Made by a program: the position numbers and the translations under genes. This document shows, piece after piece, positions 7,997-17,028 of a stretch of 64,000 nt of DNA (positions within the stretch are counted from its first letter, which is position 1; every line of letters begins with the position of its first letter). Source of the stretch: Colwellia psychrerythraea 34H (GTDB lineage: Bacteria > Pseudomonadota > Gammaproteobacteria > Enterobacterales > Alteromonadaceae); NCBI RefSeq assembly GCF_000012325.1, contig NC_003910.7, forward strand, positions 3,472,001-3,536,000. The letters are read 5' to 3'. The notes beneath the pieces were generated by a model. The model did not search any database and was not told the DNA's origin. It was given only the letters and a program-made list of their open reading frames with translations.

Positions 7997-8845
7997 ATGG
8001 ATAACTTTGAGTCACATCGTCACTACCAAGTTGTTGAAAAAGCGATACAGTTCATCAATACGAATTTTGATAAACAGCCGACACTTCTAGATATTGCTGG
8101 TTCGGTACATATGAGTGAACATCATTTACAACGAGTGTTTTCTCAGTGGGCAGGCATTTCACCTAAACGTTTTTTACAGTTTATTACTAAGCAAGCGGCT
8201 TTAGACGCTTTACAAAACACCAATAACTTACTTGATGCAAGCCATAGCATAGGACTCTCTGGCTCAGGAAGATTACATGATCTTTTAGTAACATGCGAAG
8301 GTATGACACCCGGTGAATTAAAAGGGGGTGGTGAAGGTGTGATGATTCAATACGGTGTTTGTTCAACTCCTTTTGGTGAGGCAATTTTAGCTTGGACGTT
8401 AAGAGGCGTTTGCTATCTTCAGTTTATAAAAGATAAGCAACAACCAGTGATTGATGAGTTATATCGACAATGGCCCAACGCCAGTATTACCCCCAATAGA
8501 GAAGAAGCGGTGCAAATGGGCAACGGCATTTTTTCATCATCGATTGAACGAGGAAAAATTCATTTATTACTCAAAGGAACGAACTTTCAAATAAAGGTTT
8601 GGGAAGCATTAATTAATACTCATTCTTCACAGCAGCTTTCCTATTCACAAGTTTCCCAACTAATCGACTCACCAAAATCTGCCAGGGCCGTCGGTACTGC
8701 CCTCGCAAACAATACCATTGGTTACTTGATACCTTGTCATCGTGTCATAAAAAATAATGGCGAAATTGGCAATTACCGTTGGGGCATTGAACGTAAAACT
8801 GCCATGCTTGCCTGGGAGCGAGCTTCATTAGAAGAGTCTAGTTAA
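7997..8845 (+). CDS. ada: Ada-like AraC-HTH / O6-methylguanine-DNA methyltransferase
   Basis: A 282-residue two-domain protein: an AraC-type helix-turn-helix domain (about 1-100, with MSEHHLQRVFSQWAGISPKRF) and a C-terminal methyltransferase (about 115-282) with the suicide-cysteine motif IPCHRVI (Cys247). It removes methyl groups from O6-methylguanine/O4-methylthymine by transfer to that cysteine. The N-terminal zinc domain of E. coli Ada, whose methylated cysteine switches the protein into an activator, is absent, so this version may regulate through a different signal or may act mainly as a repair enzyme. Start is supported by AAAAGGGA 8 bases upstream. Its stop abuts that of arsJ, transcribed convergently. 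Confidence 0.88.
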   Translation: MDNFESHRHYQVVEKAIQFINTNFDKQPTLLDIAGSVHMSEHHLQRVFSQWAGISPKRFLQFITKQAALDALQNTNNLLDASHSIGLSGSGRLHDLLVTCEGMTPGELKGGGEGVMIQYGVCSTPFGEAILAWTLRGVCYLQFIKDKQQPVIDELYRQWPNASITPNREEAVQMGNGIFSSSIERGKIHLLLKGTNFQIKVWEALINTHSSQQLSYSQVSQLIDSPKSARAVGTALANNTIGYLIPCHRVIKNNGEIGNYRWGIERKTAMLAWERASLEESS

Positions 8846-10117
8846 CTATTGTTTCAATTTTAGAGACAGCAAGGTAGCCATTGCAACAAATACACTTGAT
8901 ATCCACAAACAGGCTTCCAAACCATAGTTTTGATATACCCAACCTGACAGCACGGTACCTATTAACCTGCCCATGGCATTAGCCATATAATAAAAACCAA
9001 CATCAAGGGATACACCATCACTTCCAGCATAACTAACGATAAGATAACTATGTAGGGAAGAATTGATAGCGAAAACTGCACCAAAGATGAGTAATCCGAT
9101 AATAAGAGAAGCTTGCACGTGAAAATTGAAATGTAATGCCAAAGCAATAGCCGCAGGTATTAGGGTTAAATAACTCGCCCATAAGAATGCATCTCTGCCC
9201 GTAGGAGCGTTACCTTGTTGTATTCCCCTGCCCTTAACTGTCGTTTTTGAGGTACCACTATTTGTACCTCTGTTTGTAATATAGGGCGCAGCAGATTGAA
9301 CGAGACCGTAACCAATGATCCAACTTGCCATAAAACCACTAACGGCCCAATGGTCCCAATCAAAAGATACCGCTAAAAACACAGGTAATGCGACAACAAA
9401 CCAAACATCTCTCGCGCCAAATAAGAACAGTCGTGCAGCAGAGAGTATGTTGATTGACGCACTTTTAGAGAAAATATCTTTAAATTTAGGTTTGTTTTTC
9501 GCTTTACCTAAATCTTCTTTCAATGCGAATAAACTAAATAGCCACACTATAGTTAATAGTGAAGCCATTAAAATAATTGCACCGTTGAATTCAAGTAAAG
9601 TAAGTAATAATCCACCTAAAAAGAACCCAACACCTTTTAAGGCGTTTTTAGAGCCAGTAAGAATAGCAACCCATTGATAGAGTTTACCTTCTGCTCCTTC
9701 AGGCACCAGTAATTTAATCGAGCTTTTAGCACTCATTTTATTCAAATCTTTAGCAATACCTGACAATGCCTGAGCAACCATGACATAGATAACGGTTAGC
9801 ATTTCAGCAGGAACGGCCAACATAGCCAGCGCGATTATCTGCAAGGCTAAACCAATATTCATGGTTTTATTTAACCCAAGCCTTGCGCCTAACCACCCAC
9901 CAATAAGGTTAGTGATAACACCAAAGATTTCATAAAATAAAAACAGCATGGCAATATTAAACGGGCTGTAACCTAACTGATGAAAATACAGCACAACAAG
10001 CATGCGTAACGCGCCATCTGTTAAGGTAAACGCCCAATAATTACCTGTTATCACCAAGTATTGCTTCACTTGATTAGACAACGCAGGTGATAACCCTTTG
10101 AGTGATGAAAGCCCCAT
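8846..10117 (-). CDS. arsJ: Organoarsenical efflux MFS transporter ArsJ
   Basis: A 423-residue major facilitator protein. The N-terminal region (GNYWAFTLTDGALRMLVVLY, then YEIFGVITNLIGGWLGARLG) is characteristic of ArsJ, the exporter of 1-arseno-3-phosphoglycerate. The identification is fixed by the partner gene: a glyceraldehyde-3-phosphate dehydrogenase ends only 6 bp upstream on the same strand. In the known pathway GAPDH makes the unstable arseno-phosphoglycerate from arsenate, ArsJ exports it, and it falls apart outside to release arsenate. An insert of low-complexity, Gly/Thr/Ser-rich residues (NRGTNSGTSKTTVKGRGIQQ) sits in a loop in the middle of the protein and is unusual. Last gene of the arsenic operon. 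Confidence 0.93.
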   Translation of the reverse strand: MGLSSLKGLSPALSNQVKQYLVITGNYWAFTLTDGALRMLVVLYFHQLGYSPFNIAMLFLFYEIFGVITNLIGGWLGARLGLNKTMNIGLALQIIALAMLAVPAEMLTVIYVMVAQALSGIAKDLNKMSAKSSIKLLVPEGAEGKLYQWVAILTGSKNALKGVGFFLGGLLLTLLEFNGAIILMASLLTIVWLFSLFALKEDLGKAKNKPKFKDIFSKSASINILSAARLFLFGARDVWFVVALPVFLAVSFDWDHWAVSGFMASWIIGYGLVQSAAPYITNRGTNSGTSKTTVKGRGIQQGNAPTGRDAFLWASYLTLIPAAIALALHFNFHVQASLIIGLLIFGAVFAINSSLHSYLIVSYAGSDGVSLDVGFYYMANAMGRLIGTVLSGWVYQNYGLEACLWISSVFVAMATLLSLKLKQ

Positions 10118-10123
10118 TATTAA

Positions 10124-11134
10124 TTAAACCTTGTCCGCCAGTCCAACCATAAGAGCCAATTCGGCTGTTCTATTTGCATAACCCCATTCATTGTCATACC
10201 AAACATAGAGCTTTACTTGAGTGTCATTTACAACCATCGTAGACAAGGCATCAATAATGCTTGAACGCGGATCCGTTTTATAATCAATTGACACCAACGG
10301 ACGTTCTTCATATCCCATAATGTCTTTTAACTCACCTTCAGCTGCTTCTTTAAGTAACTGATTCACTTCTTCAACGCTTGTGCCTCGAGCAAGCTCAAAA
10401 ACACAGTCAGTAATTGATGCATTAGCTAAAGGAACACGTATCGCATGACCATTTAACTTTCCTTTAAGTTCTGGGAATATATGCGTAATAGCGGTAGCAG
10501 AGCCAGTGGTTGTCGGAATTAAACTCATGCCACACGCACGCGCTCTGCGTAAGTCTTTATGGGGTGCATCTAAAATAGTTTGCGTATTGGTTATGTCATG
10601 AATAGTAGTCATTGAACCGTGCTTAATACCTATTTTCTCATGAATAACTTTTACCACGGGCGCTAAACAATTAGTGGTACATGAAGCCGCTGTAACAATA
10701 GGATGAATGGCTTTGTCATATAGCTCTTCATTCACGCCCATAACTATATTCAACACTCCTTCTTCTTTTACTGGCGCTGTCACCACAACACGCTTTACGC
10801 CTTGTGCTAGATAAGCTTCTAATAGAGTTTTAGTTTTTATTTTCCCCGAAGCCTCAATAACTACATCACACTGAGACCAATCAGTATCTGATGTGGCGGT
10901 GTTTTGTGTATATGAAATTGCTTTACCGTTTATAACGATTGAATCACCTTCATGCGTCGCCTCATGGTGCCAACGCCCATGGATTGAATCAAATGTCATC
11001 AGGTGTGCCATTGTTTCAGCATTTCCCGCTGGATCATTAATTTGAATGATTTCTATATCATCCCAATCAAATGCTGCACGCATTGATAAGCGTCCCATAC
11101 GGCCAAAACCGTTAATACCAATTTTAATTGTCAT
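10124..11134 (-). CDS. ArsJ-associated glyceraldehyde-3-phosphate dehydrogenase
   Basis: A 336-residue GAPDH with the N-terminal NAD-binding fold ([13 protein letters not shown]), the catalytic cysteine in [11 protein letters not shown] (Cys152) and the catalytic histidine in [11 protein letters not shown]. Lying directly before arsJ and within an ars operon, it is the arsenic-dedicated paralogue: it uses arsenate in place of phosphate to make 1-arseno-3-phosphoglycerate for export. A housekeeping glycolytic copy would be elsewhere. The arginine-lined phosphate pocket cannot be assessed in detail by eye. Confidence 0.93.
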   Translation of the reverse strand: MTIKIGINGFGRMGRLSMRAAFDWDDIEIIQINDPAGNAETMAHLMTFDSIHGRWHHEATHEGDSIVINGKAISYTQNTATSDTDWSQCDVVIEASGKIKTKTLLEAYLAQGVKRVVVTAPVKEEGVLNIVMGVNEELYDKAIHPIVTAASCTTNCLAPVVKVIHEKIGIKHGSMTTIHDITNTQTILDAPHKDLRRARACGMSLIPTTTGSATAITHIFPELKGKLNGHAIRVPLANASITDCVFELARGTSVEEVNQLLKEAAEGELKDIMGYEERPLVSIDYKTDPRSSIIDALSTMVVNDTQVKLYVWYDNEWGYANRTAELALMVGLADKV

Positions 11135-11237
11135 AAACCTGTCCTAAATAGTGTGATAGAAATTATAAATAAAAAGTAAAATAATCAGACTGTACTGACT
11201 TTTTGTTGTTAATGAGTCGAGCACGACATTGATTAAA

Positions 11238-11477
11238 TTATTTTCTCAACCATGATTCAATATGTTCCCTGTGCGGAATAGAGCCACTGTGTACATTTAT
11301 TTCATCAATAATGACCGCAGGCGTACTCATTACGCCATACCCCATAATGACTTCAAGATCGGTTTCTTTAACTACGTGTACGTCTATATTTAATTCATTC
11401 GCTATTTTTGTAATTACTTCAACGGTTTTTGTACATTTAGCACAACCAGTTCCGAGTACTTTTATTTCTTTCATCAT
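11238..11477 (-). CDS. Thioredoxin/glutaredoxin-like small redox protein
   Basis: A 79-residue protein of the TM0996/MTH895 family of tiny thioredoxin folds: a CAKC redox motif (Cys12, Cys15) in VLGTGCAKC and a cis-proline segment (MSTPAVIIDEINVHSG). These often accompany DUF318/ArsP-like permeases. Placed between the permease and GAPDH genes it may reduce the ArsC domain or handle As(III) thiol transfer; that is inference. The gene starts 16 bp after the permease stop, so the two are probably co-translated. Confidence 0.85.
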   Translation of the reverse strand: MMKEIKVLGTGCAKCTKTVEVITKIANELNIDVHVVKETDLEVIMGYGVMSTPAVIIDEINVHSGSIPHREHIESWLRK

Positions 11478-11493
11478 ATTTTCCTTGTTGAAT

Positions 11494-12492
11494 TTAAGCG
11501 TAAATAAAGGGAGTCAGATAATTAAAAATCCAACCAATTAATGTAAACGCAACGAGTAGAAGTACAAAAAGCACTGCCAATAATCGCCACTGCATTACTT
11601 GTTTTAACAAAATAAACTCAGGGAAGCTTGCAGCTACGGTACTCATGCAAAAAGCGAGGGTTGTACCAATAGGAAGCCCCTGTTTAATTAAACTTTCCAT
11701 CACAGGAATAACGCCGGTAGCATTGGAATATAAGGGTATTCCAAGTAATACAGCAGAAGGAACTGACCACCATTGACCATTACCTAAATGTTCTTCAATC
11801 CAACCTTCAGGAACAAACCCATGTAAAGCAGAACCTAGGCCTACACCAATAATTACCCACTTCCATACTCGTCCAAAAATTTCTAACATCTCCTCTTTTG
11901 CAAAAGTATGTCGCTCTTGTAAAGATAACTTTTTGATCTGTTTTGAGTTAACGGTAGAAGATAGGTTTTTACCACGTTCTAAGGCTTTTGCGGCAAAAGA
12001 TTGCAACCAACGTTCGGCTTTAATCGCATCAAGGAATACACCACCTAAAATACCAACAGACATGCCAACAACGACGTAAAGTAGTGTGAACTTCCATCCT
12101 AATAAGCTGAGTAATAGCAAAACAGCTACTTCATTAATTAACGGTGACGTAATGAGAAATGACATCGTTATGCCAACAGGAATACCCGCCGAGGTAAAAC
12201 CTAAAAAGACTGGAATACTTGAACAGGAACAAAATGGCGTTATTGCGCCAAAGCTAGAGCCTAAGAGATAACCAACACCTTTATGCTTGCCTGCTAAATA
12301 ATCACGAACACGTTCAACATTCATAGAAGCTCTTATCAACGCAATAACGTAAATCATGACTAACAATAAAAAGAATATCTTAGTGGTATCTTCAATAAAA
12401 AAATGAAGCGCATCACCTAACTTAGTTGATTTTGATATCTCTAGTACATCAACAACTAACCAGGTAGCAAAGTCGGTAAATACCTCAAACAT
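11494..12492 (-). CDS. DUF318/ArsP-like permease
   Basis: A 332-residue inner-membrane protein with about eight helices and the family hallmark PFCSCSSIPVFLGFTSAGIPVG. Relatives (UPF0718) include ArsP, which exports trivalent organoarsenicals, and general permeases of ars loci. An upstream TTG (12504) keeps the frame open, but ATG 12492 (MFEVFTDFATW) follows a GGGGA ribosome-binding site and is preferred. In this operon it would export arsenite or methylated As(III) formed after arsenate reduction; no arsB or ACR3 is present, so it may be the arsenite exit route. Confidence 0.85.
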   Translation of the reverse strand: MFEVFTDFATWLVVDVLEISKSTKLGDALHFFIEDTTKIFFLLLVMIYVIALIRASMNVERVRDYLAGKHKGVGYLLGSSFGAITPFCSCSSIPVFLGFTSAGIPVGITMSFLITSPLINEVAVLLLLSLLGWKFTLLYVVVGMSVGILGGVFLDAIKAERWLQSFAAKALERGKNLSSTVNSKQIKKLSLQERHTFAKEEMLEIFGRVWKWVIIGVGLGSALHGFVPEGWIEEHLGNGQWWSVPSAVLLGIPLYSNATGVIPVMESLIKQGLPIGTTLAFCMSTVAASFPEFILLKQVMQWRLLAVLFVLLLVAFTLIGWIFNYLTPFIYA

Positions 12493-12638
12493 GCGTTTCC
12501 CCAAACCAGCTTTGTATCTGATTAATAAAATAAACTAATGGCAACATAACGGGCACTTTAATTAAATTATAATTGCTTAATAAATAATTTTTAGTTGTGA
12601 GGTTATACGGTAGTTTCATCCAATATATCCTTAAATAG

Positions 12639-13466
12639 TTATTTACAAAAATTTGCTCTATCAGGTCTATTTTGCATTTTAGCTAGACGCTGAAGTTCGT
12701 TATGTATCTGCGAAATATTATTTTCTGTCGTCTCTGCAATCACAGACTTAGCCCATAAAGGCAGTTCAGGATTAATACGATAAAACACCCATTGACCGTG
12801 TTTTCTATCGGTAATAACCTTGGCTTTTTTAAGGACGGCAAGGTTTCGAGATACCTTAGGTTGGCTACCTTCTTCCATCGCTTCCATCAATTCGCAAACA
12901 CAAAGTTCGCCATGATAATGCGTCAACATAAGTGCTTTTAAGCGAATATCATCGGTCAGGCATTTATAAAAAGAGATTGGTTCAAAGTCAGTGAGTTGGT
13001 TATTCACTTCCGTAATCGAATTTATTTGTGGAGTACTTTCCGGGCTAATAGCGTTTTTTTCTACCGATAGAAACATAGATAAACGGCTGTTAAGCTCAGT
13101 TAATGTGGTAGAAAATGGATTATTACCCGCGCGTTCTTTGGGATCGGGAAAATCCCATGCTAATTGCTTTACTGCATTAGGATAACTTCTACATTCGTTG
13201 TTTGCTTTATTACAGAGTGTAATGACGTAATCAAAAGGAATACCTTCAAAGGTAGTTACATTTTTAGAAACTAATCCCTTAGTATCTACGCCAAACTTTA
13301 CTAATGCATCAATTGCTCGAACATCAACGGCATCAGGTTGAGTACCTGCACTATGAACTTCAAAGTGCTCACCCGCTTTATGTTTCAGTAATGCTTCAGC
13401 CATTTGTGATCTGGCAGAATTACCCGTACAAAGAAAAAGAACTTTTTGTCTACTTGTATTTGTCAT
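12639..13466 (-). CDS. ArsC-ArsR fusion: arsenate reductase joined to arsenic repressor
   Basis: A 275-residue fusion. Residues 1-135 are a low-molecular-weight-phosphatase-type arsenate reductase: P-loop CTGNSARS (Cys13, Arg19), redox cysteines Cys85 and Cys92 spaced as in thioredoxin-coupled ArsC, and the Asp loop AWDFPDP. A linker (about 136-160) leads to an ArsR/SmtB winged-helix domain (about 163-255) with the As(III)-sensing motif ELCVCEL (Cys189, Cys191) and recognition helix SQPKVSRNLAVLKKA. Joining enzyme and sensor puts the repressor at a 1:1 ratio with the enzyme that makes its ligand. First gene of the ars operon and probably autoregulated through the palindrome at 13499-13526. 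Confidence 0.93.
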   Translation of the reverse strand: MTNTSRQKVLFLCTGNSARSQMAEALLKHKAGEHFEVHSAGTQPDAVDVRAIDALVKFGVDTKGLVSKNVTTFEGIPFDYVITLCNKANNECRSYPNAVKQLAWDFPDPKERAGNNPFSTTLTELNSRLSMFLSVEKNAISPESTPQINSITEVNNQLTDFEPISFYKCLTDDIRLKALMLTHYHGELCVCELMEAMEEGSQPKVSRNLAVLKKAKVITDRKHGQWVFYRINPELPLWAKSVIAETTENNISQIHNELQRLAKMQNRPDRANFCK

Positions 13467-13497
13467 AGAAAATTAAGCTAAAAACAACATACTAAAT

Positions 13498-13526
13498 ATT
13501 GTATATATGATTTTTCACATATACAA
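13498..13526 (-). promoter_or_regulatory. ars operon promoter overlaid by ArsR-type operator
   Basis: A 12-bp inverted repeat (TTGTATATATGA, 13499-13510; TCACATATACAA, 13515-13526; one mismatch, 4-base spacer) lies 32 bp before the arsC-arsR start. Read on the minus strand it contains a -35 TTGTAT (13526-13521), a 17-bp spacer and a -10 TACAAT (13503-13498). The operator thus covers the whole promoter, so repressor binding would block RNA polymerase directly. Confidence 0.7.
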
Positions 13527-13559
13527 GCCATTTCATCCTTATTAGTATCGACCACGATA

Positions 13560-13720
13560 GAGTCTAATTAACTTTCATGCCTGTATACATAGCTCAGGGA
13601 TGTCATCCTCGTGATGTACTAATCGGGGATCCAGCTCCTAAAAAAGGAGGGAACTTAGATCAGAAACTTCGAAGATGACGTTTACAGTAAGGTTCAGAGT
13701 TAACTACATAGGCATGTTAA
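13560..13720. repeat. Dispersed intergenic repeat fragment
   Basis: The text around GGGGATCCAGCTCC and the block ACTTCGAAGATGACG (13666-13680) looks like a dispersed repeat: the latter recurs at 43741-43755 after GAG in the start of a tandem array. No gene is seen here. Function unknown. Confidence 0.35.
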
Positions 13721-13747
13721 CTTTTGAAGCTATATCACCTTAGGGCC

Positions 13748-13772
13748 AAAAAAGCCCTTCTACAGGGCTTTG
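13748..13772 (-). terminator. Rho-independent terminator of the ThDP enzyme-ALDH operon
   Basis: AAAGCCCT and AGGGCTTT (8 bp, perfect) around a 5-base loop, followed on the minus strand by six T. It is 32 bp after the stop of the aldehyde dehydrogenase gene. Confidence 0.85.
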
Positions 13773-13803
13773 ATTAATGGAGTAATGTTTGAAGGCAGAA
13801 AGC

Positions 13804-15231
13804 TTAGAGCTTAATCACCGCCATTTTATCTTGAGACATATCGTGCATGGTATAAGCAATGCCGCCAGTATTATAGCCAGACTGTTTTCGCCCAGCAAAA
13901 GGCATCCAATCAACGCGAAAAGCCGTATGGTCATTCACCATCACCGCAGTAGCATCCAATTCGCGTATTGCTTTGGTTGCGACATCGAGATTTTTGGTGA
14001 ATACAGCAGCTTGAAAGGCATAATCTAATGAATTAGCTTGCTCAATGGCATCATTGATATCATCGTAACTATACACACAAACCACAGGGCCAAAGATTTC
14101 CATAGTCGAAACTTTCGCATCCGCTGGCGGCTCAAGCAGCACGGTTGGTGCATAAGTGCTCTCCCCCAAGCGTTTACCTCCTGTAACTAAAGTTGCGCCA
14201 GCAGCTACGGCTTCATCAACCCACTCGGCAACGCGATCAACTTCTTTAGGGCGAATAAGTGGGCCACATTCAGTTTTCTCATCAATAGCATTGCCCACAA
14301 CAAGTTTTGCAGCGCCGTCAGCCAACAATTGTGCAATATCTTTGGCCATCTCCTTAGGCGCATAAATGCGTTGCACTGACACACACACTTGTCCTGAATG
14401 ATAAAAGCCACCTTTAAGTAAACTTGGGATCATCGCTTCAACATCGGCACTTTTTTCGATAATAACAGGGGCAACTCCGCCATGTTCTAGCGCGCAACGT
14501 GTACCAGGTGCTAATTTAGAACGTAACATCCAACCAATTTTAGCCGAACCAATAAAGCTAAAAAATGCGACTCTTGGATCGGTGATCATTTTTTCAGAGG
14601 TTGGAATATCACAAGCAACAAAACGACACCACTGTGGAGGTAATCCTGCTTCATGCAAAATATCAACAAATGCTTTACAAGATAATGGCGTATCGCGTGC
14701 TGGCTTAACTAACACGGGACAACCTGCAGCAATGGCCGGAGCCACTTGATGAACAATTAAATTCAATGGGTGGTTAAACGCAGAAACAGCTACTACCACA
14801 CCGATAGGCTCTTTGGTGGTAAAGGCTATTCTGCCCGCACCCGCTTGGGTTAAATCCATCGGGATTTGTGTACCGGTTAGTTTTGAAATCTCTTTTGCGC
14901 AAAGCTCTACGCCATCAATGGCTCTGGTGACTTCAACTCGCGCATCGACCAGCGGCTTTCCTCCTTCATTAGCAATTAAAAAGGCTAATTCATCGGCTCT
15001 TTCTGAAATCAACACCGCCACTTTTTTGAGAATACTGACACGCTCATATGCCGGGATCCACTGATTACAATCTTTATAAAGCTGATGAGCCGTTGATAAA
15101 TATTTATCAATATCATCCCACATTACGGTTGCTAGAGACGCTATGTAAGCTTGATCATATGGATTAACAACATCGAGTGTTTCAGGTACCTTGTTATTTT
15201 CTGCTACATCATTTTGTTCTACATTGTCCAT
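13804..15231 (-). CDS. NAD(P)-dependent aldehyde dehydrogenase
   Basis: A 475-residue aldehyde dehydrogenase superfamily enzyme oxidising an aldehyde to an acid. The catalytic glutamate lies in ALEHGG (Glu249; the usual motif is ELGG) and the catalytic cysteine in SGQVCVSVQR (Cys283). The coenzyme-binding loop FIGSAKIG and C-terminal FAGRKQSG are present. The closest functional groups appear to be the lactaldehyde/succinate-semialdehyde/non-phosphorylating GAPDH classes. It starts 55 bp after the ThDP enzyme gene, with a GAAGGAAA ribosome-binding site, so the pair may convert a 2-oxo acid to an aldehyde and then to an acid. A short relic of a related gene is at 6657-6702. Confidence 0.88.
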   Translation of the reverse strand: MDNVEQNDVAENNKVPETLDVVNPYDQAYIASLATVMWDDIDKYLSTAHQLYKDCNQWIPAYERVSILKKVAVLISERADELAFLIANEGGKPLVDARVEVTRAIDGVELCAKEISKLTGTQIPMDLTQAGAGRIAFTTKEPIGVVVAVSAFNHPLNLIVHQVAPAIAAGCPVLVKPARDTPLSCKAFVDILHEAGLPPQWCRFVACDIPTSEKMITDPRVAFFSFIGSAKIGWMLRSKLAPGTRCALEHGGVAPVIIEKSADVEAMIPSLLKGGFYHSGQVCVSVQRIYAPKEMAKDIAQLLADGAAKLVVGNAIDEKTECGPLIRPKEVDRVAEWVDEAVAAGATLVTGGKRLGESTYAPTVLLEPPADAKVSTMEIFGPVVCVYSYDDINDAIEQANSLDYAFQAAVFTKNLDVATKAIRELDATAVMVNDHTAFRVDWMPFAGRKQSGYNTGGIAYTMHDMSQDKMAVIKL

Positions 15232-15286
15232 GATATATTTCCTTCAAAATTAAGTTAAAAATTGTTTGCCTCTTAAAAATGAAGCG

Positions 15287-16945
15287 TTATATCAAACAAA
15301 CCTTTTTAGCCAATTCATCAATTAAAACTTTTTGATTCTCAGAGTAATCAACAGGTAACTCAACAAGATGAACACCCCCAGCTGAAAACGCTTTTTCATA
15401 AGTAGGAATAATATCTTCAGCTGACGTGACTCTATGCCCTGTTGCGCCATAACTTTCTGCGTATTTAACAAAGTCAGGATTATTAAATTCTAAGCCCCAA
15501 TCAGCAAAACCAGCACTGGCTTGCTTCCAACGGATCATGCCATATGAATTATCATTTAAAACAGTTACTACTAAGTTCAATCCTAGACGAATTGCCGTTT
15601 CTAACTCTTGTGAGTTCATCATAAAACCACCATCACCACATATCGCCATCACGCGTTGGTTTGGATTTAACATGGCAGCCATCATAGCTGAAGGTAAACC
15701 TGCTCCCATGGTGGCAAGTGCATTATCAAGCAATACGGTATTGGATTGATAAGCTTTATAATTACGGGCAAACCAAAGTTTATAAATACCATTATCTAAA
15801 GCAATGATATCTTGATCACCCATAACCTTTCTAATATCGGCAACAAAACGCTGAGGAATAATAGGAAAACGTGCGTCGTCTGCCCCTTCTTTAATATGTA
15901 CATCAATGGCGAGTTTTATCATTTCAAAATAGCCTCGGTCAAACTCAACCTCACCGCCAAGTTTGTCTTTTAACGCATTAACGGAAGCGGCTAGATCGCC
16001 AATAATTTCTAATTGTGGAAAATAGACTTGATCAACTTGCGCAGATTTATAATTAACATGAATAACCTTCTTACCGCCCTCTTCCATAAAAAATGGCGGT
16101 TTTTCAATAACATCATGTCCGATATTAATAATCAAATCTGCCCGTTCAATCGCGCAATGTAAATAATCACCCGCCGATAATGCTGCAGTCCCTAAAAATA
16201 AACTCGAACGTTCATCCACAACCCCTTTACCCATTTGCGTGACAAAAAACGGAATACGGGTCGAATGGACAAAGTCACACATGGCTGCTCGAACATTTTG
16301 ACGATTAGCACCAGCGCCAATTAATATCAATGGCATTTTAGCGGCCTTTATTAATGCAACGGCCTCTTCTAGTGGCACATTACTCGGACTGGCATAATAG
16401 CGTTTATGCGGTGTCATCACGCTTTCAGTGCAGTCTTCTGCAGCAATATCTTCAGGTAACTCTAACAGTACGGCTCCCGGTCGCTCTTCTTCTGAAAGCC
16501 GGAAGGCTTCACGCACTAAGGAAGGAATAGTATCGCCATGTACAATTTGTTTAGACATTTTGCAAATAGGCGCAAACAAGCCAACCACATCAATAATTTG
16601 AAACTGACCTTGTTTTGACTTTTTAATTGGCTTTTGTCCGGTAATCATAAGTAACGGCATACCGCCTAAGTGAGCATAAGCCGCTGGAGTAGACAAATTG
16701 GTAGCACCAGGACCCAAGGTAGCCATGCAAACACCAGTTTTACCAGTCAGTCGACCATAGGTCGCAGCCATAAAACCCGCGCCTTGTTCGTGGCGAGTTA
16801 AGACCAGTTTGATGGAAGATTTACGTAAGGACTCAACCATATCCAGGTTCTCTTCCCCGGGTACAGCAAAAATGTGATCTACTCCTTCAGCTTCCAATGC
16901 TTGCACAAATAAATCTGATGCTTTTTTCTTATTATTCTCACTCAT
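15287..16945 (-). CDS. Acetolactate synthase-like thiamine-diphosphate enzyme
   Basis: A 552-residue ThDP-dependent enzyme of the acetolactate synthase/benzoylformate decarboxylase superfamily: N-terminal domain with the cofactor-activating glutamate in TRHEQGAGFMA (Glu53), a middle FAD/regulatory-fold domain, and a C-terminal ThDP domain with the GDG...N motif (GDGGFMMNS from about residue 436, then LNDNSYGM). No ilvN-type regulatory subunit gene is near, which argues against the anabolic branched-chain pathway. Paired with an aldehyde dehydrogenase it more likely decarboxylates or carboligates a 2-oxo acid in catabolism. First gene of the two-gene operon. Confidence 0.85.
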   Translation of the reverse strand: MSENNKKKASDLFVQALEAEGVDHIFAVPGEENLDMVESLRKSSIKLVLTRHEQGAGFMAATYGRLTGKTGVCMATLGPGATNLSTPAAYAHLGGMPLLMITGQKPIKKSKQGQFQIIDVVGLFAPICKMSKQIVHGDTIPSLVREAFRLSEEERPGAVLLELPEDIAAEDCTESVMTPHKRYYASPSNVPLEEAVALIKAAKMPLILIGAGANRQNVRAAMCDFVHSTRIPFFVTQMGKGVVDERSSLFLGTAALSAGDYLHCAIERADLIINIGHDVIEKPPFFMEEGGKKVIHVNYKSAQVDQVYFPQLEIIGDLAASVNALKDKLGGEVEFDRGYFEMIKLAIDVHIKEGADDARFPIIPQRFVADIRKVMGDQDIIALDNGIYKLWFARNYKAYQSNTVLLDNALATMGAGLPSAMMAAMLNPNQRVMAICGDGGFMMNSQELETAIRLGLNLVVTVLNDNSYGMIRWKQASAGFADWGLEFNNPDFVKYAESYGATGHRVTSAEDIIPTYEKAFSAGGVHLVELPVDYSENQKVLIDELAKKVCLI

Positions 16946-17028
16946 AATTTTTCCCTAATCAGCCTACACATAGCTCATTAAATATGATTAACATTGCCTG
17001 ACAACCCATTTAATGAAAACGTAATTTA

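Noticed and set aside
10124..11134. Housekeeping glycolytic gapA
   Set aside because: The 6-bp spacing to arsJ and position in an ars operon make the arsenic-dedicated paralogue much more likely.
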